Source: Pseudomonas fluorescens (GTDB lineage Bacteria > Pseudomonadota > Gammaproteobacteria > Pseudomonadales > Pseudomonadaceae). Taken from it: DNA of 60,580 nt. The position numbers were made by a program, and so were the translations under genes. The stretch is taken from assembly GCF_902497625.1 (NCBI RefSeq), contig NZ_CABVGX010000037.1:1-60580 (forward strand). Reading direction: 5' to 3'. Shown piece by piece: positions 15,828 through 25,235 of the stretch. The notes beneath the pieces were generated by a model that saw nothing but the letters and a program-made list of their open reading frames with translations, did no database searches and was not told the origin of the DNA. Every line of letters begins with the position of its first letter. The first letter of the stretch is position 1.

Positions 15828-17093
15828 ATGAATACTCCAGCAACCGTACTGTACAACAACAAACTCGAAGAAATTGAAATAACGGAGATTGTAAAAAGCA
15901 TTTGGAAGCAGCGAGCCATTGTTCTACTGTTTACTGGGATCGGATTTGCTGCTGCCGCCACGTACGCAACTTTTGTCACCCCGGAATACGAAGTTAGCAC
16001 TACAATAAAACCAGTTGGTATTACAGTTCTAGACCAGCTTAACGAATCTGGCCTTTATAATCTCTCGCCTCAGGATGCATTGAAGCGTGTCGGTTCCGCT
16101 ATGGAATCCTACGACGTTCGGGTGAGATTTTTCACAGCCTATCCACAGTATCTGGATCCTATACGCGGCGCGGGCCAGTCTATCGAACAAGCGGTAGAAT
16201 CATTCAACAGAAATGCTTTCTCGCTCGCGCAAATCGATCCAATCAAAAGTGGAAGTCTATCGCCGGCCATTAATCTAACCCTACGCTATCCACAAGGTGT
16301 AGACGGTGTAGGCATCGTTAAAGATTTCACATCTTTTGTGGTTGAAGGAGAAAAAAACCGAATCGAATCCAACTTGAAGACATTGATCGTTAACAGGGTC
16401 GACAAGATCGAGAAAGAGTTAAAATCCTCGGAAGCTGCTTATGAAGCGAATACCAGCTCTAGCATCGCAGGCCTTCTAGAGAAAGACAGAATCAAGAAAC
16501 AGAACCTCCAGGACGAATTGAAAGCGTTGCGACAGCAACTGCAAACTCGTAAACAGAACCGCGTCAAAGAGCTTGACGAAGCTATCAGCATTGCCAAACA
16601 ACTCGGTATCACGAAGCCTTCAACACCCTCCTCTCTGGGTGATTCCGGGAATGCCCGTGAAGGGAATTCGATTCGTACCGAAGTCAACAACCGCCAAATC
16701 CCACTCTATTTCATGGGGCAGTTGGCGCTAGAAGCGGAACGGTCAACACTGCTTTCCCGTCGCTCGGACGACTTTACTGAGCCCCGGATTGATGACATTC
16801 AAAAAGAACTGAGCATGCTCAACTCCAATCGTGAAGTTGATGCCTTGAATGCGCGTGAGAATAAAGAACTATTTCTTAAAGGATTTGCGGAAAGCCAAGG
16901 AAACCTTACGCGGCTAAAAAATCTCAATATAGATTTGGACCAGTTTCAGCTAGTGCGCATCGATAAGCCAGCTTCCGAGCCACAATCGCCGGTAAAGCCG
17001 AAGAAGGCGCTGATAGTCGGTTTAGGTCTACTGTTGGGCTTCACTCTTGGCGTTGCTCTGGCGCTAATTCGCAGAATGGTTCGACCCGCTTGA
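15828..17093 (+). CDS. wzz: Wzz chain-length determinant (first copy)
   Basis: Wzz proteins sit in the inner membrane and set the modal length of O-antigen made by Wzy. The 421-residue product has an N-terminal transmembrane helix (about residues 28-48, RAIVLLFTGIGFAAAATYAT), a large periplasmic helical domain with a coiled-coil centre, and a C-terminal helix. That last helix is preceded by the proline-rich PASEPQSPVKPKKALIVGLG. The start MNTPATVLYNNKLEEIEITE is preferred to an in-frame ATG 108 bases upstream because it gives the usual short cytoplasmic end. A second, unlike Wzz is at 41105-42172. Confidence 0.88.
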   Translation: MNTPATVLYNNKLEEIEITEIVKSIWKQRAIVLLFTGIGFAAAATYATFVTPEYEVSTTIKPVGITVLDQLNESGLYNLSPQDALKRVGSAMESYDVRVRFFTAYPQYLDPIRGAGQSIEQAVESFNRNAFSLAQIDPIKSGSLSPAINLTLRYPQGVDGVGIVKDFTSFVVEGEKNRIESNLKTLIVNRVDKIEKELKSSEAAYEANTSSSIAGLLEKDRIKKQNLQDELKALRQQLQTRKQNRVKELDEAISIAKQLGITKPSTPSSLGDSGNAREGNSIRTEVNNRQIPLYFMGQLALEAERSTLLSRRSDDFTEPRIDDIQKELSMLNSNREVDALNARENKELFLKGFAESQGNLTRLKNLNIDLDQFQLVRIDKPASEPQSPVKPKKALIVGLGLLLGFTLGVALALIRRMVRPA

Positions 17094-17113
17094 GCATTCT
17101 TTAACACAGCTCG

Positions 17114-17147
17114 GGAATGAAAGGCCAAACGGGCGGCCTTTCATTCC
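17114..17147. terminator. bidirectional terminator between wzz and comEA
   Basis: A perfect 13-base inverted repeat, GGAATGAAAGGCC and GGCCTTTCATTCC, surrounds an eight-base loop. It lies exactly between the convergent ends of wzz and the comEA-like gene. The A/T-rich outer arms can serve both strands. Confidence 0.7.
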
Positions 17148-17156
17148 ATTCTCCCC

Positions 17157-17489
17157 TCAGTTCGCTTCGAGCTTCCCGCGATTCCTGTCAAGGATGGCTT
17201 TGCCGATTCCTTTGACTTCCAGTAGCTCGTCTACTGACGCAAAAGGCCCGTTAATGTCGCGATACGCGACAATGGCCTTAGCCTTCGCTTCCCCCACTCC
17301 CGCCAGTTCGCGTTGTATGGTTTCCGAATCAGCGCCGTTAAGGTCGACCTTGGCACCAGGCGTCGAAGCCACCATGGATTGAGCGCTAGATACCGCGCCA
17401 GCCGGCGTAGTCGCAGGCGCGGAGTAAGCAAAGCCCGTAAAGCTGGACAGCGCTGCGAAAATCAGAGAGTTGAACAGGGTTGTTCGCAT
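17157..17489 (-). CDS. comEA: ComEA-family helix-hairpin-helix protein
   Basis: The 110-residue secreted or periplasmic protein has a signal peptide (MRTTLFNSLIFAALSSFTGF, cut after AYSA). It then has a C-terminal double helix-hairpin-helix (VDLNGADSETIQRELAGVGE and VDELLEVKGIGKAILDRNRG). Such ComEA-like proteins bind DNA non-specifically, as in natural transformation. The start at 17489 has GGAG eight bases upstream; a longer reading from 17570 lacks support. Its place directly after wbpM matches the gene order in P. aeruginosa PAO1. Confidence 0.9.
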   Translation of the reverse strand: MRTTLFNSLIFAALSSFTGFAYSAPATTPAGAVSSAQSMVASTPGAKVDLNGADSETIQRELAGVGEAKAKAIVAYRDINGPFASVDELLEVKGIGKAILDRNRGKLEAN

Positions 17490-17599
17490 AGTTGAAGCTC
17501 CATCACATGTTGAGAAAGCAGCTTTTCCGAAGCTGCCTCTCAAATTTAGGTGATGTGTGGAGCCTGTCAAAAGTGTGTCTATTGCTGGATGTGAAGTAC

Positions 17600-19594
17600 T
17601 CAGGGCTCCAGTCGGCGCTGCTGGTAAATCCAGTCAACAATCTCACCATCGGGAGAGTACCCACTGACTGTCTCGCGCAGTAGCTGGCGAACACGCGCGT
17701 AATCATCCTGATCAACGGCGCTCAACAATTCCTTGAGTTTCCCTTTGAGGACATCCCATGCGAGCAGGTCTTCATTGGCACTCATGATCATTGGATGCCG
17801 GGTGACTGCCACGTTGTCGCCGATGAGTAATTCTTCATAGAGCTTCTCGCCAGGGCGCAGACCGGTGAACTCAATTGAAATATCTCCATGTAGATTCTTT
17901 TCAGATCTGACGCTTAATCCGGAGAGGTGGATCATTTTTTCGGCAAGCTCGACGATCTTCACGGGCTCGCCCATGTCGAGCACGAACACATCGCCCCCTT
18001 GCCCCATCGAGCCCGCTTGAATCACCAACTGCGCGGCCTCGGGTATGGTCATGAAATAGCGGGTAATCTTCGGATGGGTAACGGTCAGTGGCCCACCAGA
18101 CTTGATTTGCTTGTGGAACAACGGGATCACTGAGCCAGAAGAACCCAATACGTTGCCGAAACGCACCATGGTAAAGCGTGTTTTGTTCACGTGGGCAACG
18201 TTGGTTTTATCGCCGAATAATACGGGAGCGAGCTCGCGACTGAGCGCCTGAAGTGTCATCTCAGCGAGCCGTTTGGTGCTCCCCATGACGTTGGTTGGGC
18301 GAACGGCCTTGTCCGTAGAGATCAAAACAAAGTTAGAAACATTTGCTTTCAGCGCTGCTTGCGCAGTGTTGAGCGTGCCAATCACATTGTTCAGCACACC
18401 CTCTGCGATGTTGTGTTCGACCATGGGCACATGCTTGTAGGCCGCAGCGTGATAGACGGTATCTACACGCCAAGTTTTCATTACGTCCAGCAACTTCTCT
18501 GGGTTACGCACCGACCCAAGAATCGGCAAGAGCCGAACCGACAGGGACTCGCGGACGACGCGCTGCTCCAATTCCGAGAGGATTGAATACAGGTTGAACT
18601 CGCTGTGTTCAAACAATATGAGCGTGGTCGGATGCAGAGTGAGAATCTGCCTACACAATTCCGAGCCGATGGATCCACCCGCCCCCGTGACCATGACGGA
18701 TTGGCTCTGAATGCAATGCTCTAGCAAGTCGGCTTGTGCCGGTACAGCATCGCGACCCAACAGGTCAGCGATATCGACCTCTTGGATGTCATCGACTTTG
18801 ACTCGGCCACTTGCAAGATCCATGAAGCCTGGAACGCTTCGGACATGGAGCGGATAGCCTTCCAGAAAGCCGAGTATTTCACGACGACGACCGCGGGTAG
18901 CGGAGGGAATCGCCAGCAATATCTCTTGCGCTCCCGTTTGGTCAATCATCTGCTGAATGTGCTTCGGCTTGTATACCTGGAGCCCGGAGATAATTCGGCC
19001 GGCAATACTGTTATCGTCGTCGATAAAAGCAACCGGACGCATAATTCGTCCCATGCGGAGCGCAGCGACAAGCTGGTTGCCGGCTGCCCCGGCCCCGAAG
19101 ATAGCAACCCTCGGCAGTCCGTCATCGCGGTTCGTGAACGGTACGTGCTGGGCCGCCGCGAACCAATCACCCAGGAAATACTGCCGCATGGCCAGTCGCA
19201 GACCACCAACCATAATGAGGCTCAGCCACCAGTAGTTGAAGATAATCGAACGGGGGACGATGTTCTGGTGGTTGCTGTACCAGTAGACGATGACGCCAAG
19301 TATCAGCGAAGACAAGCTGACAGCCTTGATGATGGCAATCAGCGCGTCATTGCCAAAATAGCGCATGACAGCACGATACATGCCAAAGCGTACGAATAAC
19401 GGAATCGCGACAATTGGAGCACTGATAAACAACCATGTGTGCGCGAGGAGCGGATTGACCATGTCATCGATGCCGAGCCGGACCAGAAAGGCCAGCCACA
19501 AAGCAATCCAGACCAGAACAATGTCAGTCGAAACTTGAATCAACCGTTTTTGGCGGCGCGGCAACCCCAGCAAAAAAGCTCGTAATCTGTCCAT
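17600..19594 (-). CDS. wbpM: WbpM, membrane UDP-GlcNAc 4,6-dehydratase
   Basis: WbpM makes UDP-4-keto-6-deoxy-GlcNAc, precursor of D-QuiNAc or D-FucNAc in B-band O-antigen. The 664-residue protein has the family's usual size. Four N-terminal membrane helices span roughly residues 15-125. A first nucleotide-binding region follows (VAIFGAGAAGNQLVAALRMG) and then the catalytic SDR domain (VMVTGAGGSIGSELCRQILT). The active site STDKAVRPTNVMGSTKR has Met in place of the usual SDR Tyr, as known for WbpM. The start MDRLRAFLLG at 19594 follows GAAGGATTA. It is the last gene of the minus-strand O-antigen run before comEA. Confidence 0.95.
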   Translation of the reverse strand: MDRLRAFLLGLPRRQKRLIQVSTDIVLVWIALWLAFLVRLGIDDMVNPLLAHTWLFISAPIVAIPLFVRFGMYRAVMRYFGNDALIAIIKAVSLSSLILGVIVYWYSNHQNIVPRSIIFNYWWLSLIMVGGLRLAMRQYFLGDWFAAAQHVPFTNRDDGLPRVAIFGAGAAGNQLVAALRMGRIMRPVAFIDDDNSIAGRIISGLQVYKPKHIQQMIDQTGAQEILLAIPSATRGRRREILGFLEGYPLHVRSVPGFMDLASGRVKVDDIQEVDIADLLGRDAVPAQADLLEHCIQSQSVMVTGAGGSIGSELCRQILTLHPTTLILFEHSEFNLYSILSELEQRVVRESLSVRLLPILGSVRNPEKLLDVMKTWRVDTVYHAAAYKHVPMVEHNIAEGVLNNVIGTLNTAQAALKANVSNFVLISTDKAVRPTNVMGSTKRLAEMTLQALSRELAPVLFGDKTNVAHVNKTRFTMVRFGNVLGSSGSVIPLFHKQIKSGGPLTVTHPKITRYFMTIPEAAQLVIQAGSMGQGGDVFVLDMGEPVKIVELAEKMIHLSGLSVRSEKNLHGDISIEFTGLRPGEKLYEELLIGDNVAVTRHPMIMSANEDLLAWDVLKGKLKELLSAVDQDDYARVRQLLRETVSGYSPDGEIVDWIYQQRRLEP

Positions 19595-19692
19595 TAATCC
19601 TTCAAACACCTTCCCCGCTCCTAAACTGGATTTGACTTGGTCATTGTACCTACTCGAACAGCACAGACACCTGCTAAATCGCCAATCACACC

Positions 19693-20727
19693 TCAACTGC
19701 CTGAAGTAGAAACGGCGCGCTCGAGTTGCCCAGCATGGAATTTCACCGCGAGTATGATCAACGGCACATATGCAACTACGAGTCCGAGAGCGCCATCAAG
19801 CCCCCAAACAGCCACACAATAAGCGATAGGCAGCAGCCAGAACAAATTGATAGCGGCGACGGCCAGCGTGACGGGCAAATGCTTGCCAAACTGCCGAGAG
19901 GCGAACTGGTAGGCGTGGCTGCGATGGGCTTCATACACCTTATCACCCCGGATCAACCGACGTAGCAGAGTGAATGTCGCATCGACGATGAACGCGCCCA
20001 AAAGAATCAACCAGCCCCAAAATAGCTGTGATGATTGCCAGGCAGCCTGCAGAGAGAGTACGCCCAAGGCAACGCCGAGGAACCCGCTTCCCGCATCCCC
20101 CATGAAAATGCGTGCTGGCGGGAAATTCCAGTAGAGGAAACCTAGAACCGCCATTGCCAGAATCAGCGGCCCCCAGATCAGCGCTGGCACACCAGTAATC
20201 CAGTACAGTAAACAGGCGCTAAGGCAGACGCACAGCGCCTCTACACTGGCAATGCCGTCTATCCCGTCCATGAAATTATAGAGATTCAGTAACCAGACCA
20301 AATAGACGGCAGCAAGAATGTGGCCAAACCAGTGCAGATCCAAGCTTAGCCCGAAGACCACGAGCGGCGGAAATCCCCCTATCCAGAATAATGCCCACAG
20401 CGCAGCACTGAAATGGCCAAGCAATCGCCAGCGGGCAGCTATGTGACCGTGATCATCCATAAACCCGACTACGGCTACTAAAGCTCCCGCCCCGCCTATA
20501 CCAATCAAATGGAGCCATGGAACCAAACCGGAGAATCCGAGAATGGGGAGAGCGATGAGGAAGGCAATCACGATCGCCACGCCCCCGCCGCGCGGAGTCG
20601 GGATGGAGTGAGAGCTACGCGCATTGGGAATATCGATAATGCTACGGCTTATCGCATAACGGCGTAACACTGCCGTCAAAACCAAGGAAAGCACCGCAAC
20701 AGCTGCTACTAGCCACAGATAAATCAT
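19693..20727 (-). CDS. wbpL: WbpL, initiating glycosyl-phosphate transferase
   Basis: WbpL belongs to the WecA/MraY family and starts O-antigen repeat synthesis by moving a sugar-1-phosphate (D-FucNAc or D-QuiNAc in P. aeruginosa) to undecaprenyl phosphate. The 344-residue protein has about ten membrane helices. Conserved cytoplasmic loops include RSSHSIPTPRGGGVAIV, NLYNFMDGIDGIA, FMGDAGSGFLGV and the His-rich EAHRSHAYQFASR. It is two bases after the epimerase gene and about 100 bases before wbpM. Confidence 0.95.
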   Translation of the reverse strand: MIYLWLVAAVAVLSLVLTAVLRRYAISRSIIDIPNARSSHSIPTPRGGGVAIVIAFLIALPILGFSGLVPWLHLIGIGGAGALVAVVGFMDDHGHIAARWRLLGHFSAALWALFWIGGFPPLVVFGLSLDLHWFGHILAAVYLVWLLNLYNFMDGIDGIASVEALCVCLSACLLYWITGVPALIWGPLILAMAVLGFLYWNFPPARIFMGDAGSGFLGVALGVLSLQAAWQSSQLFWGWLILLGAFIVDATFTLLRRLIRGDKVYEAHRSHAYQFASRQFGKHLPVTLAVAAINLFWLLPIAYCVAVWGLDGALGLVVAYVPLIILAVKFHAGQLERAVSTSGS

Positions 20728-20729
20728 TG

Positions 20730-21692
20730 TTATTGATTTTCCCGAAAATGTAATGCGGTGGCTGCCAACGCTTCATCCACGCTAACTGGGGGTTCCCAGC
20801 CTAAGAGTGTGCGCGTTTTTTTAATATCCACTTGTAGCGACCCGCATAGCCGTTGGGAGAGAGCCTTTTTGCCCAATAACAGCGCTCCGCGCTCCAGTAT
20901 CCAACTGGGCACCGGAATGAGGCGAGCAGGCTTGTGAAGCGCGCAGGCCATCCTGCTCAGCAACGCGGTGGTGGACAAATCTTCCCCATCGCTTACCAAG
21001 AAGGTCTGATTGGCGGCAGCAGGGTGACCGATACAGGTGATGACCAGGTCAACCAAATTATCCAGTGCAACAAGACTGCGATTATTGTGGATCGCACCGA
21101 AAGGCAGTGGAACGCCCTTATCCAACCAGCGCATCATGCTGAGAAAATTCGCTTTGACCCCAGGCCCGTACACCAGAACCGGACGGATGATGACGATCTC
21201 CATCGCCGTTTCTTTGGCTAATTGACGAAGCGCTTGCTCCGCTTCCATTTTTGAAACGCCATATGGATCTGCAGGCGCGGGTTCGTCATCGCCAGTGTAA
21301 GCGGTACCTGGAGCGGTCCCCTCCCCGTTCACCTTGATTGAACTAATGAAGATAAAACGTCTTGCACCTGCGGCTTCCGCTTGGCGCGCGAGGTTCAAAG
21401 TGCCTTCAACGTTGACCTTCCGAAATGCTGCTAGAGGGTCAACCTCGGCGTCATTCATGACATGTACCCGGGCCGCAGAATGGATTATTACGTCAGTCGA
21501 GGAGATCTGGCCTTGCCACTGGGTCTCGCCATCAAAACTATTGATGCGCACCGTGGGAACGTCTTGCGCATCGAGTTGGGATTCACCGCGAACAACAGCA
21601 ACAACGGAGTGCTGTTTGTCTTTTTGCAGGCGCTTGAGAACCGCACCACCCACGAAGCCCGTCGCACCAGTCAACAAAATAGAATAATTCAT
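20730..21692 (-). CDS. NAD-dependent epimerase/reductase (WbpV/WbpK-like)
   Basis: The 320-residue extended SDR begins MNYSILLTGATGFVGGAVLK and has the FISSIKVNGE strand and YGVSKMEAE Tyr/Lys pair. In the P. aeruginosa O-antigen loci the protein in this place (WbpV in O6, WbpK in O5) reduces the WbpM product to UDP-D-QuiNAc or UDP-D-FucNAc for WbpL. Which epimer is made here cannot be read from the sequence. Its start overlaps the stop of the glycosyltransferase gene by four bases (21689-21692). Confidence 0.85.
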   Translation of the reverse strand: MNYSILLTGATGFVGGAVLKRLQKDKQHSVVAVVRGESQLDAQDVPTVRINSFDGETQWQGQISSTDVIIHSAARVHVMNDAEVDPLAAFRKVNVEGTLNLARQAEAAGARRFIFISSIKVNGEGTAPGTAYTGDDEPAPADPYGVSKMEAEQALRQLAKETAMEIVIIRPVLVYGPGVKANFLSMMRWLDKGVPLPFGAIHNNRSLVALDNLVDLVITCIGHPAAANQTFLVSDGEDLSTTALLSRMACALHKPARLIPVPSWILERGALLLGKKALSQRLCGSLQVDIKKTRTLLGWEPPVSVDEALAATALHFRENQ

Positions 21693-22951
21693 GAGTGACT
21701 GGACTTCCTCAAGGTAGCGGTTCGAAATAGTTGTTCAAGTCGGGCTAAAAGTAGAGGTTTCGAGTAGTTGCTCAAATAGTATTGGCGACCGGACTCACCC
21801 ATTGCTCTTAAACCTTCAGAGTCGGTTCTGGCCAAAGCCAACGTTATGTCCGCCAAACCTTTTGCATCACCGGAGGAGCAGTTGAGACCCGCGCCTGACT
21901 CCTCGATCACTCTCGCTGCCTCTCCATTGATCATGCCCAGCAGAGGCCTGCCGGATGCAAGGTAGGCCTGCACCTTGCCCGGTATTGTTTTCTCAAACAC
22001 GTCGTTGGTTTTCAGCGAAACCAGCAGCGCGTCCGCACAAGCAAACAGAGCCGGCATCTCATCCAGGGGATGTCTTCCCAGCAGCAACACGTTCGTAAGC
22101 CCGCGGGAAATGACTTGCTGGCCCAGCCAGTCGCTCATACGTCCATCACCAACAATTACCCAGCGCACATCCACGACGCCAACGAGTGCTTCGGCGGCAT
22201 CCAACACTGCCGGAAAATCTTGGGCTTCTCCGAGATTACCTGCGAAGACAACTGTGAATACTGAACTGTCACGCGCCAGCAAAGTGGAGTCAGCGGGCGT
22301 AGCCCCGGAAAAATCATCTTCAGCCCAACTCGGGAAATAAACAATTCGCTCCGGCGCAATCTCTTTCGTGCAATAGTTTTTGACGTTTTCGAAAAAACCG
22401 TGCGATTGCACTAGGAGATAGTCAGTGCGATTATAAATCCATGAGACCATCTTGCCGACTACCGATAACAGTGCCGGATTCTTTAAAACGCCTACCGCCC
22501 TAAGCGTCTCGGGCCAGAGATCAAGAACCCAGACAAACACCGGCGCTTTTTTCAAGCGGCCGATCAGCAACGCCGGAATTGCGGCCATTATTGGTGATAC
22601 CGCGTATACGAAAATCGCGTCAAATTGCTCGCCACGAAGCTTGCAAGCACCAACAACAGTTGCGCTGGTAAAAAAACTCAGATAATTCAGTATCAAATTC
22701 AAACTGCGTTTGTGCCGAGGAAGCATGGGCACCCGCACAACTTGGGCACCATGATAATGATCAAAATGATCTGGCGCTGCTTTGAACTCCTCGAATACTT
22801 CGCCTTCTGGGTAATTAGGCAGGCCAGTTAGAACCGTGACCGAGTGTCCCTTGTCGGTGAAATCACGAACCAAATCATTGATACGCATATTTTCGGGCCA
22901 AAAATATTGCGTTACCACAAGGATCCTTAACTTTCTCTCAGGCATGATCAC
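21689..22951 (-). CDS. family 4 glycosyltransferase, probable L-FucNAc transferase (WbuB/WbjE-like)
   Basis: The 420-residue GT-B glycosyltransferase begins with the KLRILVVTQYFWPENMRIND signature of WbuB/WbjE-type enzymes. It has FVWVLDLWPETLRAVG, the sugar-nucleotide site region FTVVFAGNLGEAQDFPAVLD, and LASGRPLLGMINGEAA near the end. It follows the three UDP-L-FucNAc synthesis genes directly, so transfer of L-FucNAc to the lipid-linked first sugar is the likely job. It acts on the cytoplasmic face of the inner membrane. A start at a second ATG six bases later is equally possible. Confidence 0.88.
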   Translation of the reverse strand: MIMPERKLRILVVTQYFWPENMRINDLVRDFTDKGHSVTVLTGLPNYPEGEVFEEFKAAPDHFDHYHGAQVVRVPMLPRHKRSLNLILNYLSFFTSATVVGACKLRGEQFDAIFVYAVSPIMAAIPALLIGRLKKAPVFVWVLDLWPETLRAVGVLKNPALLSVVGKMVSWIYNRTDYLLVQSHGFFENVKNYCTKEIAPERIVYFPSWAEDDFSGATPADSTLLARDSSVFTVVFAGNLGEAQDFPAVLDAAEALVGVVDVRWVIVGDGRMSDWLGQQVISRGLTNVLLLGRHPLDEMPALFACADALLVSLKTNDVFEKTIPGKVQAYLASGRPLLGMINGEAARVIEESGAGLNCSSGDAKGLADITLALARTDSEGLRAMGESGRQYYLSNYSKPLLLARLEQLFRTATLRKSSHS

Positions 22952-22959
22952 AACTCGAA

Positions 22960-24102
22960 TTAGTAGCGTTTCCAGACGATCCGATTTACATAGTCTGTAT
23001 AGCTATGAACGATCCGGGCTACTTTTTCAGACACATTAGGCATACTGTAATCGGCAACCAGACGCAATGTACGCTCTGCACCAGACGCTTGCGAATCCAA
23101 GATCATCAGTCCTTGCAATACTCGCTCTACTTCGAGGCCCACCATCATTACTGCGGCTTCTTCCATTCCTTCTGGACGTTCGTGAGCCTCACGAATGTTC
23201 AGCGCAGGAAAGTTGAGTATTGAAGACTCCTCATTAATGGTGCCACTGTCGGAAAGCACTGCCTTCGATGCTAACTGCAGTTTATTGTAGTCTTTGAAGC
23301 CCAAGGGCTTAAGCAGCTTCACATTTTCGTGAAAAACAATACCCATGGCATCGACACGCTTTTGCGTACGTGGATGAGTAGAAACGATAACCGGGAAGCC
23401 AAAAGCGGTTGCTACAGTATTGAGAACATCGACCAACTTCAGCAGATTTTTGTCCGAGTCGATATTCTCTTCCCGGTGGGCGCTCACCACAAAAAATTTG
23501 CCTGCTTCTAGTCCCAGGCGCGTCAACACATCTGAAGATTCGATGCCATCACGATAATGGGTCAAGACTTCGAACATGGGGCTGCCTGTTTTGATCACCA
23601 TGTCAGGTGAAAGCCCTTCCTTGAGCAAATAATCGCGCGCAATGGTGCTGTACGTGAGGTTGATGTCAGCAGTATGGTCCACAATCCGACGATTGATTTC
23701 TTCAGGAACACGCATATCGAAGCAGCGATTGCCCGCTTCCATGTGAAAGGTCGGAATTTTACGGCGCTTGGCAGGAATGACCGCCATGCAGCTGTTGGTG
23801 TCGCCCAGTACCAGAAGGGCCTCGGGTTGAACTGAGGCAAGTACGCGATCCACCGCGATGATCACATTTCCGATCGTTTCCGCGCCACTGCTACCAGCCG
23901 CGTTTAGAAAGTGATCCGGTTTGCGAATGCCAAGATCCTGGAAAAAAATCTCGTTCAGCTCGTAGTCGTAGTTCTGCCCGGTGTGGACCAGTACGTGCTC
24001 GCAATACTTATCGAGCGCTGCGATAACCCGCGACAAACGAATGATCTCGGGGCGAGTGCCTACGACTGTGACAATCTTCAACTTTTTCATGGTAATGCTC
24101 AT
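22960..24102 (-). CDS. fnlC: FnlC/WbjD, UDP-L-FucNAc synthase (2-epimerase)
   Basis: This 380-residue member of the non-hydrolysing UDP-GlcNAc 2-epimerase fold has KIVTVVGTRPEIIRLSRVIA and VHTGQNYDYELNEIFFQDLG. It also has the active-site stretches LVLGDTNSC, FHMEAGNRCFDMRVPEEINR and SDSGTINEESSIL. FnlC/WbjD carries out the last epimerisation, from UDP-L-PneNAc to UDP-L-FucNAc. It is third in the fnlA-fnlB-fnlC order. The start may be the ATG at 24102 or the one at 24090 (MKKLKIV), the latter having AAGGA upstream at long spacing. Confidence 0.93.
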   Translation of the reverse strand: MSITMKKLKIVTVVGTRPEIIRLSRVIAALDKYCEHVLVHTGQNYDYELNEIFFQDLGIRKPDHFLNAAGSSGAETIGNVIIAVDRVLASVQPEALLVLGDTNSCMAVIPAKRRKIPTFHMEAGNRCFDMRVPEEINRRIVDHTADINLTYSTIARDYLLKEGLSPDMVIKTGSPMFEVLTHYRDGIESSDVLTRLGLEAGKFFVVSAHREENIDSDKNLLKLVDVLNTVATAFGFPVIVSTHPRTQKRVDAMGIVFHENVKLLKPLGFKDYNKLQLASKAVLSDSGTINEESSILNFPALNIREAHERPEGMEEAAVMMVGLEVERVLQGLMILDSQASGAERTLRLVADYSMPNVSEKVARIVHSYTDYVNRIVWKRY

Positions 24103-24113
24103 TCCTTATGCGA

Positions 24114-25232
24114 TTAGGCCTGGCTGCCCACAGCCATCGTGTAAGTGTCCGGAAGCTCTCGATCGAAAATTTCGTTCGCCCACAACATGACGACCATTTC
24201 CTCGTCACCAACATTGGTGATGTCATGGCTCCAGCCGGGCACGGTTTCTACAACCTCTGGTGTGGCGCCATCCGTGAACAACTCATAAAATTCACCCGTT
24301 ACGATCTGACGAAAGCGAAAGCAGGCCTTGCCCTTGATGACGAGAAACTTTTCTGTCTTCGAGTGATGGTAATGGCCACCTCGAGTGATACCCGGATGCG
24401 CAGTAAAATACGAAAACTGGCCCGAGTCCCTGGTTTTGAGCATCTCTACGAATACGCCGCGATTATCCTCATGCTTAGGAAGCTTGTAGGTGAACGCATG
24501 AGGGGGCACATAGCTAAGATAGGTAGAGTACAGTGCCCGAACGAGGCCGGTACCTACTCGCTCGGTGATCATCGACTCCCTGCTTTCCTTGAATGCGTAC
24601 AGCACTGCCGACAATTCGCCGACGGAAATCGAATAATTAGGCTCTACAACAGCCGAAGTATTGACCGAGCGCTTGCCATCCATAACTTCAACAAAGCTAG
24701 CTACAACATCATCAATATAAACTAGTGAAATTTTTGCATTAGCGTCATTTATACTGATAGGTAGGTCGTGCACTATGTTGTAGCAGAATGTAGCGACAGC
24801 TGAGTTGTAGTTCGGACGTGCCCACTTGCCAAAAACATTGGGCAATCGGAAGACATACACGTCGACTCCATGTTCTGCTGAGAGTGCATTGAGGGCCTCC
24901 TCGGCACTGCGTTTGCTAGAGCCATAAGCATTATCGAGTTCAGCCTGAATGGAAGATGTGTAAACAATTGGAACGTTTCGACCGCTTATAGCTATTGCGG
25001 CACATAAGGCTTTGGTCAAATCTGTGTTGCCGGTCTTGAACTCTTCTACATTTTGAGGACGATTGACCCCCGCCAAGTGGAAAATAAAATCCACTTCTTT
25101 GGCATATACATCCAGAGTAGCTATGTCATCCTCGTGAGAAAATTTTATTATCTCAACATCTTTTCTTTCTTTTAAATGAGCAACAAGGTTCCTGCCAATG
25201 AAGCCATTAGCACCAGTGATCAATACTTTCAT
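24114..25232 (-). CDS. fnlB: FnlB/WbjC, UDP-L-FucNAc pathway reductase
   Basis: The 372-residue bifunctional protein joins an N-terminal Rossmann SDR (MKVLITGANGFIGRNLVAHL; YGSSKRSAEEAL) and a C-terminal cupin. The cupin runs from about residue 255 and includes GITRGGHYHHSKTEKFLVIK and GWSHDITNVGDEEMVVMLWA. FnlB/WbjC epimerises and reduces the 4-keto product of FnlA to UDP-L-PneNAc. Three bases separate its start from the fnlA stop, and 11 bases separate its stop from fnlC, so the genes form one operon. Confidence 0.94.
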   Translation of the reverse strand: MKVLITGANGFIGRNLVAHLKERKDVEIIKFSHEDDIATLDVYAKEVDFIFHLAGVNRPQNVEEFKTGNTDLTKALCAAIAISGRNVPIVYTSSIQAELDNAYGSSKRSAEEALNALSAEHGVDVYVFRLPNVFGKWARPNYNSAVATFCYNIVHDLPISINDANAKISLVYIDDVVASFVEVMDGKRSVNTSAVVEPNYSISVGELSAVLYAFKESRESMITERVGTGLVRALYSTYLSYVPPHAFTYKLPKHEDNRGVFVEMLKTRDSGQFSYFTAHPGITRGGHYHHSKTEKFLVIKGKACFRFRQIVTGEFYELFTDGATPEVVETVPGWSHDITNVGDEEMVVMLWANEIFDRELPDTYTMAVGSQA

Positions 25233-25235
25233 GCC